A DNA stretch of 64,000 bases from Leucobacter chromiiresistens (GTDB taxonomy: Bacteria > Actinomycetota > Actinomycetes > Actinomycetales > Microbacteriaceae). The notes beneath the pieces are model-generated. The model searched no databases. It was not told the origin of the DNA and was given only the letters and a program-made list of their open reading frames with translations. The translations under genes and the position numbers were made by a program. The stretch covers positions 1,860,001 through 1,924,000 of the forward strand of contig NZ_FNKB01000001.1 of the NCBI RefSeq assembly GCF_900102345.1, in the 5' to 3' direction. Positions 16,430 to 25,037 of the stretch are shown piece by piece. The stretch's first letter is position 1, and the number at the start of each line of letters is the position of its first letter.

Positions 16430-17974
16430 CTATTCGGCGACGACGTCGACGAGCTCGGTACCGTACGCTCCGGGCTCGGTGCCGTGCCCGATCTGCGCGT
16501 ACTGCCGGGGCGATCGGGAGCGCATGACGAGCGCCCAGACGATGCCGATGGCGGCGGCGGCGAACACCATGCCGGGAAGCAGGAAGGTGGTGGCGTCGGG
16601 TTCCGCCTGGCCGAGCATGAGCGGGAAGTTCTGCAGGATCATCACGAAGACCCAGAGCAGCGCCGCACCCGAGAGCGCGGGCGCGACGACCGTGACCCAG
16701 ATGCTCAGGCCGCGTCGATCGCGCGCGAAGTAGCCGATCACCGCGACGGCGGTGATCGCCATGAGCAGTACGAGGCCCATGGCGCCGGTGTTCGTCAGCC
16801 AGGTGAACATGGTGAGCACGGGGAAGAGGAAGGCGGATTCGCCGAGGCCGGCGGCGCCGCCGAACACCTCTCCGCCCAGGATGAACGCGACGACGACGAC
16901 GAGGGCGATGGCGGTCTGCGCGACGGAGCCGGCCCAGGGTGCGCCGGCCCGCGAGGTGCGGGCGAACCATGCGGGCAGCACGCCTTCGCGGCCGAGCGAG
17001 AAGAAGTAGCGCGCGACGGCGTTGTGGAACGCCTGGAGCGACGCGAAGAGGCTGGTGAGGAACAGGAGCGTCATGATGTCGGAGAAGATGACGCCGGTCT
17101 GCTCGGTCATGAACACGAACATGAGATCGGGGCCGAACTCCTGCGAGGCGCCGACGATGGCCGACGGGCCGACGCCGACGGAGAAGGCCCAGGCGCTGAA
17201 GGCGTAGAAGATGCCGATGATCGCGATCGCCGTGTACGTGGCGCGTGGGACGGTGCGCTTCGGATCCTTCGCCTCCTCGCCGTAGATCGCGGCGCCCTCG
17301 AAGCCCATGAAGGCGGCGACGCCGAAGACCAGGATGATGCCGAGCGCGGGCCCGAAGAGCGCCGACGGGTCGAGGGCGGCGGTCGACACGCCTTCGGGGG
17401 CTGCTGAGAACGAGACCACGTCGAAGACGATGACGACGAGGAACTCGAGGCCGACGAGCACGCCGAGCACCTTCGCGGAGAGGTCGACGCGGTTCACTCC
17501 GAGCACGCCGACGACGACGATGCAGAGCAGGATCCAGACCCACCACGGCGAGCTCACGCCGAGCTTCGCCTCCAGGAACATGGAGAGCTGGAAGCCGAAG
17601 AGGCCGTAGATGCCCACCTGCATCGCGTTGTAGGAGACGAGTGCGATGAGCGATGCGCCGACGCCGAGCGGGCGCGAGAGGCCCTGCGAGATGTAGGCGT
17701 AGAACGCGCCGGCGTTGGTGACGTGACGTCCCATGGCGGTGTAGCCGACCGCGAAGACGGTGAGGATCACGGCGATCAGCAGGAAGCCGAGCGGAACGCC
17801 GAGGGATTCGGTGACCGCGAACGACGTCGTGACGCCGCCGGCGACCACGGTGAGCGGCGCCGAGGCCGCGATGATCATGAGGGTGATCGCCGGCACGCCC
17901 AGGGTGCGGCGGCTCAGGCCGGGATCGTGCGGGGTGGTCGTGTGCGTCCGCTGCGCTGTGCTCGGTGCGCTCAT
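16430..17974 (-). CDS. APC family amino acid/amine permease
   Basis: Integral membrane transporter of 514 aa with about 12-13 hydrophobic segments. LGVPAITLMIIAASAPLTVVAGG in TM1 and FMGFEGAAIYGEEAKDPKRTVPRATY are typical of actinobacterial APC permeases that carry amino acids or amines. ATG 17974 follows GAGGAA and starts the conserved N-terminus; the long upstream open frame lacks such a signal. It lies downstream of the hpa cluster on the same strand but beyond a strong terminator, so it is probably a separate unit. Confidence 0.86.
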   Translation of the reverse strand: MSAPSTAQRTHTTTPHDPGLSRRTLGVPAITLMIIAASAPLTVVAGGVTTSFAVTESLGVPLGFLLIAVILTVFAVGYTAMGRHVTNAGAFYAYISQGLSRPLGVGASLIALVSYNAMQVGIYGLFGFQLSMFLEAKLGVSSPWWVWILLCIVVVGVLGVNRVDLSAKVLGVLVGLEFLVVIVFDVVSFSAAPEGVSTAALDPSALFGPALGIILVFGVAAFMGFEGAAIYGEEAKDPKRTVPRATYTAIAIIGIFYAFSAWAFSVGVGPSAIVGASQEFGPDLMFVFMTEQTGVIFSDIMTLLFLTSLFASLQAFHNAVARYFFSLGREGVLPAWFARTSRAGAPWAGSVAQTAIALVVVVAFILGGEVFGGAAGLGESAFLFPVLTMFTWLTNTGAMGLVLLMAITAVAVIGYFARDRRGLSIWVTVVAPALSGAALLWVFVMILQNFPLMLGQAEPDATTFLLPGMVFAAAAIGIVWALVMRSRSPRQYAQIGHGTEPGAYGTELVDVVAE

Positions 17975-18175
17975 CGGGGTACTTCCTCTCGCGTGTGGCG
18001 GCGTTGCCGGTGCGGACGCGCTCTGCGGCGGTCCACTGCGCTCCGAGTCTAAGAACGGCGGGCGGCGGGGGAGTATGCGTGCAGCGCAGGGGGCATGGAC
18101 ATGCGCGCACGGCTGTCCATCTGGATAGTCGCGGGGCGGCCGGCGAAGCGGGCCGCCGCGCCTCGGAACGACGAC

Positions 18176-18202
18176 GGGCCGGGGCGCGACGCGCCCCGGC
18201 CC
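18176..18202 (-). terminator. Terminator of the hpaG-gntR-hpaE-hpaD operon
   Basis: GGGCCGGGGCG (18176-18186) pairs perfectly with CGCCCCGGCCC (18192-18202), 17 nt after the hpaD stop. The stem is extremely stable; there is no strong U-tract. Confidence 0.7.
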
Positions 18203-18219
18203 GGATCCTGCATGCGGGA

Positions 18220-19362
18220 TCAGAGGGTGTTGCCGAGCTTGAAGCCCTTCTCGCCCTCGTCGTCGCGCGTGTACGAGAAGCCGTCGGCCCCGATGGTCAC
18301 GGCCATCTCCGAGCTGTCGGTGCGCGCCACCACCGGCTGCGGGTTGCCGTCGAGGTCGAGCACGATCGAGCCGTCGGTGTACCACGACGGCACGACCGGG
18401 TTGCCCCACCAGTCGCGGCGCTGGTTGTCGTGGACGTCCCAGGTGACCACGGGGTTGTCGGGGTCGCCCGTGTAGTAGTCCTGCGTGTACACCTCGACGC
18501 GGTGGCCGTCGGGGTCGCGCAGGTACAGGTAGAACGCGTTCGAGACGCCGTGGCGGCCCGGGCCCCGCTCGATGCTGTCGGATCGGCGCAGTGCGCCGAG
18601 CTTGTCGCAGATCGCGAGGATGTTGTGCTTCTCATGGGTGGCGAAGCAGACGTGGTGCATGCGCGGCCCGTCCCCGCCCGTCATCGCGGTGTCGTGCACC
18701 GTCGGCTTGCGGCGCATCCATGCGGCGTACACCGTTCCCTCGTTGTCCTGGATGTCCTCCGTCACGCGGAAGCCGAGGCTCTGCATGAAGCCGACCGCGC
18801 GCGGCACGTCGGGGGTGATCTGGTTGAAGTGGTCGAGCCGCACCAACTCGCCCGGCACGTGGAGGTCGTACCGCCACGACATGCGCTCCGTGTGCTCGGT
18901 CTGGTAGAAGAACTCGTACGGGAAGCCGAGCGGATCGACAACGCGCACGGAGTCGCCGATGCCCCGGACGAAGCCGTCGGGATTGCGGCGCACCTCGCAT
19001 CCGAGCTCTTCGTAGAACGCGACGGCGAGGTCGAGATCCTCGGGGGTGCGCACTCGGTACGAGAACGCGGCGACCGCGGCGACGGGGCCCTTCCGCAGCA
19101 CGAGGTTGTGGTGGATGAACTCCTCCGTCGAGCGGAGGTAGATCGCCTCGTCGTCCTCCGTGGTGACGTACAGGCCGAGCACGTCGACGTAGAACTCGCG
19201 CGACGCGGCGAGGTCGGTGACGATGAGCTCCATGTACGCGCAGCGCAGGATGTCGGGAGCGGGCGACGTCGGAGTCGGGATCGGGTCGTCAGACACGATC
19301 GGGGCCTCCTTCGTGACCCAGAAGCCCGCGGACTGCTTGTCTTCTTCGTTCAGTTTTGCCAT
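18220..19362 (-). CDS. hpaD: 3,4-dihydroxyphenylacetate (homoprotocatechuate) 2,3-dioxygenase
   Basis: Extradiol ring-cleaving dioxygenase of 380 aa: homoprotocatechuate + O2 to 5-carboxymethyl-2-hydroxymuconate semialdehyde. It is very close to the type I enzymes of Brevibacterium fuscum (Fe) and Arthrobacter globiformis (Mn). Metal ligands are H178, H237 and E290, and the acid-base histidine is H223 (TVHDT); all sit at a constant +23 offset from the B. fuscum residues 155, 214, 267 and 200. The offset reflects a 23-residue N-terminal extension (MAKLNEEDKQSAGFWVTKEA...). AAGGAGG precedes ATG 19362. It lies 37 bp after hpaE. The metal used cannot be told from sequence. Confidence 0.95.
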   Translation of the reverse strand: MAKLNEEDKQSAGFWVTKEAPIVSDDPIPTPTSPAPDILRCAYMELIVTDLAASREFYVDVLGLYVTTEDDEAIYLRSTEEFIHHNLVLRKGPVAAVAAFSYRVRTPEDLDLAVAFYEELGCEVRRNPDGFVRGIGDSVRVVDPLGFPYEFFYQTEHTERMSWRYDLHVPGELVRLDHFNQITPDVPRAVGFMQSLGFRVTEDIQDNEGTVYAAWMRRKPTVHDTAMTGGDGPRMHHVCFATHEKHNILAICDKLGALRRSDSIERGPGRHGVSNAFYLYLRDPDGHRVEVYTQDYYTGDPDNPVVTWDVHDNQRRDWWGNPVVPSWYTDGSIVLDLDGNPQPVVARTDSSEMAVTIGADGFSYTRDDEGEKGFKLGNTL

Positions 19363-19399
19363 GGTGTGCCTCCTTGAGTTCCCCCAGCGACCGGTGCGG

Positions 19400-20899
<1,500 letters not shown>

Positions 20900-20933
20900 G
20901 CGTGTTCCTCCAGGTGTCGGGTCGGGTCGTCGG

Positions 20934-21608
20934 TCAGGCGGCGGGGTGCTGGTGGTGGTGTTCCTCGGTGTAGGCGAGCACGGCGTCGAGGGTCGCGGTG
21001 CGGTGCGCGCGCGCTGCGAGCTCGATCTCGAGCGGCTCTGCGCGTCGCTCGATGAGCTGCAGCAGCTGCTCGTGCTCGTCGACGGACTCGGATGCGCGCC
21101 CGGGGACGAAGCTGAACGACGAGTTGCGCAGCACGTTCATGCGGTTCCAGCCGCGGTGCACGAGGTCGAGGATGTGGGGGTTGGGGCACGCCTCGAACAG
21201 CACGCTGTGGAACTCGAGGTTGAGTGCGGTGAACCGCTGCGGATCGAATGCGCCCGAGAGGGTGTCGCGCATGCGCGCGTTGATGGCGCGGGCGCGGCTG
21301 ATCTGGTCGGCTGTGATGTCGGGCGCCGCGAGGCCGGTCGCCGATCCCTCGACGAGGGCGAGCGTCTGCATCGTGTGCAGGTACTCGGTCTCCTTGATGA
21401 GCGCGACCTGGGCGCCGACGTTGCGCTCGAACGTGACGAGCTGCTCGGCCTCCAGTCGCCGGATCGCCTCGCGCACGGGCACCACCGACATGTCGAGCTC
21501 GGCGGCGATGGGCGCGAGCACGAGCCGGTACCCGGGAACGTACTGCCCGCTGTCGATGCGGGCGCGGATCAGGCGGTACGCCTGCTCCGACTTCGACTCC
21601 GCGGCCAT
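20934..21608 (-). CDS. GntR family regulator (FCD subfamily) of the hpa cluster
   Basis: Regulator of 224 aa with an N-terminal winged HTH (YRLIRARIDSGQYVPG...LDMSVVPVREAIRRLEAEQLV) and a C-terminal all-helical FCD ligand domain with conserved acidic/His positions (NLEFHSVLFEAC; DEHEQLLQLIE). The start overlaps the hpaG/rraA stop as TGATG. Being inside the operon, it would be autoregulated. The two ATCGTATAYGAT dyads upstream of hpaG and hpaH are its likely operators. Confidence 0.9.
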   Translation of the reverse strand: MAAESKSEQAYRLIRARIDSGQYVPGYRLVLAPIAAELDMSVVPVREAIRRLEAEQLVTFERNVGAQVALIKETEYLHTMQTLALVEGSATGLAAPDITADQISRARAINARMRDTLSGAFDPQRFTALNLEFHSVLFEACPNPHILDLVHRGWNRMNVLRNSSFSFVPGRASESVDEHEQLLQLIERRAEPLEIELAARAHRTATLDAVLAYTEEHHHQHPAA

Positions 21609-23164
21609 CAGCGCTCCGCGCTCTCGGCGCGCGCGGCGTCGTACTTCGCGCGCCACTCGGCGTTCATGGGGAAGAGGCCGTCGACGGGCGCGCCGTTCGC
21701 GACCTGGTCGGCCACCCAGGCGTCGGCCTGCTCCTGGGCCGCGGCCTCCGCCGCCACCTCGGCGAGCAGCGCCGGGGGGATGACGATGACGCCGTCGCGG
21801 TCGCCCATGATGATGTCGCCCGGCTGCACCGCAGCGCCGCCGCAGGCGATGGTCACGTCGACCTCCCAGGGCACGTGGCGGCGGCCGAGCACGCTCGGGT
21901 GCGCGCCCTGCGAGAAGACGGGGATCTCGAACTGCTGCACGGCCGCGAAGTCGCGCACGCCGCCGTCGGTGACGATGCCGGCGGCTCCGCGCACCTGGGC
22001 GCGGAGCGCCAGCACGTCGCCGACCGTGCCGGTCTCGGGCACGCCTCGGGCTTCGACCACGAGCACCTCGCCGGGGTGCACGGTGTCGAACGCGCGCTTC
22101 TGCGCGTTGAAGCCCCCGCCGTGCGCTGCGAAGAGGTCGGGGCGGAACGGGATGAAGCGCAGGGTCTTGGCGGTGCCGAGCATCGTGTCGCCCTCGTGGT
22201 TCGGGTGGACGCCGTCGATGAAGATGTCGACGTAGCCGCGCTTGCGCAGGGCGGCCGACACGGTGGCGACGGCGACGCCGTCGAGCTGGGCGCGGATCTC
22301 GTCGGTGAGCGGCGAGTCGGGCTGCGTCGCGGCGCCCGCCGCCCCGCCGACCTGGTCGGCGCTCTGCGCGGGGGAGGAGAGCGGGGTGGCGCGGCCGGCC
22401 GCGACCGCGGCGGCGTGCTCGGCCTCGCCGCCCCATGCCTCGATGCGCTGCAGGTCGTCGACCTGCGGCTGCGAGCCGTAGTCGCCGAGCGGAACGGTGC
22501 CCTGCGTCACGGTGGTGACGAGCCGCCCGGTGCTCGGGGCGCCGGGAGCCTGCGGGGCGTCGACCTCGATCTCGACGACGTCGCCGGGAACCACGACGGA
22601 TGATCCGGCGGGGGTGCCGGTGAGGATCACGTCGCCGGTCTCGAGCGTGAGGTGCTGCGAGAGGTCTGCGACGAGCTGGCCGAACGGGAAGGCGAGCGTG
22701 TCGCTCGTGTCGTCTTGCACGAGCTCGCCGTTGACCCAGGTGCGCACGCGCCAGGCGTCGGGCCCGATGCCGTCGGCGGGAATGGCGCGCGGCCCGATCG
22801 GGGTGTAGCCGTCGCCGCCCTTGTTGCGGAGGTTCGAGCCCTTGTCGGCTGCGCGCAGGTCGTAGAGGCCGAGGTCGTTGGCGGCGGTGACGGCGGCGAC
22901 GTGGCGCCATCCCTCCTCGGGCGAGACGCGGCGGGCGGGTGCGCCGATGATCAGCGCGATTTCGCCCTCGAATGCGAGGAGCTCGGTGCCCGCGGGGCGC
23001 TCGACGGTGCCGCCGCTCGGCGCGAGCGATGAGGCGGGCTTGAGGAAGTACGAGGGGTGCTGGGGCGTGCGCCCGCGCTGCGCGATGCGCGACGGGTAGT
23101 TGAGGTGCACGGCGATGATCTTTCCGGGCGTCTCAATGCCCAGTTCCGCGACTCCGTACGTCAT
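21608..23164 (-). CDS. hpaG: Fusion of FAH-family decarboxylase/isomerase (HpaG-like) with RraA-like aldolase domain
   Basis: Protein of 518 aa with two catalytic domains. Residues ~20-215 are a fumarylacetoacetate-hydrolase fold (LAFEGEIALIIG, GDVILTGTPAG), as in HpaG, which decarboxylates and isomerises 5-oxopent-3-ene-1,2,5-tricarboxylate. After an Ala/Pro-rich linker, ~275-500 is an RraA/class II HMG-aldolase-like domain (GIVTDGGVRD, GDIIMGDRDGVIVIP). In E. coli HpaG the second half is another FAH domain, so this architecture differs. No separate hpaF isomerase is present nearby. GGAG precedes the ATG. First gene of its operon. Confidence 0.87.
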   Translation of the reverse strand: MTYGVAELGIETPGKIIAVHLNYPSRIAQRGRTPQHPSYFLKPASSLAPSGGTVERPAGTELLAFEGEIALIIGAPARRVSPEEGWRHVAAVTAANDLGLYDLRAADKGSNLRNKGGDGYTPIGPRAIPADGIGPDAWRVRTWVNGELVQDDTSDTLAFPFGQLVADLSQHLTLETGDVILTGTPAGSSVVVPGDVVEIEVDAPQAPGAPSTGRLVTTVTQGTVPLGDYGSQPQVDDLQRIEAWGGEAEHAAAVAAGRATPLSSPAQSADQVGGAAGAATQPDSPLTDEIRAQLDGVAVATVSAALRKRGYVDIFIDGVHPNHEGDTMLGTAKTLRFIPFRPDLFAAHGGGFNAQKRAFDTVHPGEVLVVEARGVPETGTVGDVLALRAQVRGAAGIVTDGGVRDFAAVQQFEIPVFSQGAHPSVLGRRHVPWEVDVTIACGGAAVQPGDIIMGDRDGVIVIPPALLAEVAAEAAAQEQADAWVADQVANGAPVDGLFPMNAEWRAKYDAARAESAER

Positions 23165-23191
23165 CGAGACCTTCTCTCCAGGTTGTATTTG

Positions 23192-23207
23192 AAATCGTAT
23201 ATGATTT
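23192..23207. promoter_or_regulatory. GntR-type operator upstream of hpaG
   Basis: AAATCGTATATGATTT is a dyad with one mismatch, 28 bp before the hpaG start. Its core ATCGTATATGAT matches 11 of 12 bases of the perfect site upstream of hpaH. It is the likely binding site of the FCD-type regulator encoded in the same operon. Confidence 0.65.
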
Positions 23208-23266
23208 GATCCGGCTTGCCAAGGGGTGCACGCGTGTCACCGCGGCCCCGCGATCGCGGCTCCCGC

Positions 23267-24082
23267 TCAGTACGACGATCGCGGCGCCGTGGCGTCGCCG
23301 CCCGCCGCCGAGAAGCGCGCCACGAGTGCCTCCGTCTGCCGTGCGAGGATCGCGACATCCGCGCCCACCGCGACGAACGACGCGCCCGCCGCGATGTACC
23401 GGTCCGCATCCTCCGGCACGAAGGCGTTCACGCCGGCGGGCACGCCCGCAGCGACCGCGCGCTCGATGGTGCGCAGCACGGCGCCCACCACGTCGGGGTG
23501 GTTCTGCTGCCCGAGCAGCCCCATCGACGCGGCGAGGTCGGACGGCCCGATGAACACCGCGTCGACGCCGTCGACGGCGAGGATCCGCTCAGCGTCCGCG
23601 ACCGCCGCGGCCGACTCGATCTGCACCGTCAGGCTCACGGTCTCGTCGGCGCGACCGAGGTAGCCGTCGACGCGATTCCATCGAGCCGAGCGCGCGAGCG
23701 CCGACCCGACCCCGCGCACCCCGCGCGGCGGATACCGCACGGCCCGCACGACCTCCTCCGCCTGCTCCGCCGAGTCCACCATCGGAACGAGGAGGTTCTG
23801 CGCGCCGAGATCGAGGAACTGCTTGATCGCGACCGTGTCGCCGTACGGCACGCGCACGAGCGGCGCGACCGGGTACGCCGACATCGCGTGGAGCTGGGCG
23901 AGCACCGATTCGAGCCCGTTGGGGGAGTGCTCGGCGTCGAGGAGCACCCAGTCGCAGCCGCTGCCGGCGACGATCTCGGCGGTCACCGGGCTGCTCGCCG
24001 ACGCCCACAGCCCGATGAGGGCGCGGTCGGCGGCGTCGAGGCGATCCCGCAGTGTGTCGGGGAGACTCACACGAAGCGGCAT
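23267..24082 (-). CDS. hpaI: 4-hydroxy-2-oxoheptanedioate (HHED) aldolase
   Basis: HpcH/HpaI-family class II aldolase of 271 aa that splits HHED into pyruvate and succinate semialdehyde, the final hpa step. Family motifs include GCDWVLLDAEHSPNG, the metal-binding VQIESAAAVADAERI and GPSDLAASMG. ATG 24082 overlaps hpaH by 16 bp; GTG 24070, which would give a 4-bp GTGA overlap, is an alternative. Cotranscribed with hpaH. Confidence 0.92.
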   Translation of the reverse strand: MPLRVSLPDTLRDRLDAADRALIGLWASASSPVTAEIVAGSGCDWVLLDAEHSPNGLESVLAQLHAMSAYPVAPLVRVPYGDTVAIKQFLDLGAQNLLVPMVDSAEQAEEVVRAVRYPPRGVRGVGSALARSARWNRVDGYLGRADETVSLTVQIESAAAVADAERILAVDGVDAVFIGPSDLAASMGLLGQQNHPDVVGAVLRTIERAVAAGVPAGVNAFVPEDADRYIAAGASFVAVGADVAILARQTEALVARFSAAGGDATAPRSSY

Positions 24083-24852
24083 GTCACCGACCCCAGCTCG
24101 TGGTAGTCGGCGTGCACGGTGTCGCCGCGCTCCACCCACATCGGCTTGGTGAACGACCCCGCGAGCACGATCTCGCCCGCGTCGAGCGACTGCCCGTGCT
24201 GCGCGAGCTTGTTCGCGAGCCAGGCCACGCCGAGCGCGGGGTGCCCGAGCACGGCGCCCGCGACGCCCGAATCCTCGATCGTCTCGTTGCGGTAGAGCAG
24301 CGCCTTCGCCCAGGTGAGATCGATCTCGTCGACCTTCACCGGGCGCCCGCCGAGCACCACGGCGCCCATCGCGGCGTTATCGCTGATCGTGTCGACGATG
24401 GTGCGCCCCTCGAGCTCGAGATGGGAGTTGAGGATCTCGAGGGCGGGCACGACGTACGCGGTCGCATCGAGCACGTCGAAGAGGTTCACCCCCGGGCCCG
24501 AGAGCGGCTTCGCGAGCACGAACGCGAGCTCCACCTCGATGCGCACGTTCGAGAACCGGTCGAACTCGATCACGGCGCCCGACTCGTGCACCATGTCGTC
24601 GTGGATCACGCCGTAGTCGGGCTCCGAGATGCCCGTCGCCACCTGCATCACCTTCGACGTGAGGCCGATCTTGTGCCCGACGAGGCGGGCGCCGGCGGCG
24701 ATGCGGCGATCCGACCACTCCTTCTGGATGGCGTACGAATCCTCGATCACCATCCCGGGGTAGCGCGCGGTGAGTCGGGGGAGGATCGCGCGATCCCTGT
24801 CCGCCTGCACCAGTTCGTCTGCGATGGCTGCAATCTGCGTCTGCTCGAGCAC
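24067..24852 (-). CDS. hpaH: 2-oxo-hept-3-ene-1,7-dioate hydratase
   Basis: Hydratase of 261 aa in the FAH-related 4-oxalocrotonate decarboxylase/hydratase family; it adds water to 2-oxohept-3-enedioate to make HHED. Characteristic stretches are GHKIGLTSKVMQ, the acidic metal-site segment VELAFVLAKPL and VLGHPALGVAWLANKLA. GTG 24852 is chosen because GGAGGT lies just upstream. First gene of the hpaH-hpaI unit, with a perfect operator 32 bp upstream. Confidence 0.92.
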   Translation of the reverse strand: MLEQTQIAAIADELVQADRDRAILPRLTARYPGMVIEDSYAIQKEWSDRRIAAGARLVGHKIGLTSKVMQVATGISEPDYGVIHDDMVHESGAVIEFDRFSNVRIEVELAFVLAKPLSGPGVNLFDVLDATAYVVPALEILNSHLELEGRTIVDTISDNAAMGAVVLGGRPVKVDEIDLTWAKALLYRNETIEDSGVAGAVLGHPALGVAWLANKLAQHGQSLDAGEIVLAGSFTKPMWVERGDTVHADYHELGSVTCRFV

Positions 24853-24883
24853 GTGACCTCCGTTGTCTGGCGTGTACCCCTGA

Positions 24884-24895
24884 ATCGTATACGAT
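24884..24895. promoter_or_regulatory. GntR-type operator/promoter upstream of hpaH
   Basis: ATCGTATACGAT is a perfect 12-bp palindrome. It overlaps a TATACG -10-like element for the minus strand and matches the site upstream of hpaG, so both hpa transcription units are probably repressed by the same GntR protein. Confidence 0.68.
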
Positions 24896-25024
24896 CCCTC
24901 GCCCGGCGCACCAGAGCCGCGCGCGCGATCGCGGGACGGGGCGATCCGTGCCGCGCTCCGGTGAACCGCCGATGCCGGGTCGATGGCCGAGCGGCGACGT
25001 CCCTCCATCGGCGCGCAAACGCGG

Positions 25025-25037
25025 TAGACTTGTATGA
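25025..25037 (+). promoter_or_regulatory. Promoter -10 box of a probable leaderless helicase mRNA
   Basis: TAGACT (25025-25030) ends 7 nt before the A of the second of two consecutive ATG codons (25034 and 25037). There is no ribosome-binding site. This spacing is typical of actinobacterial leaderless transcripts. Confidence 0.5.
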
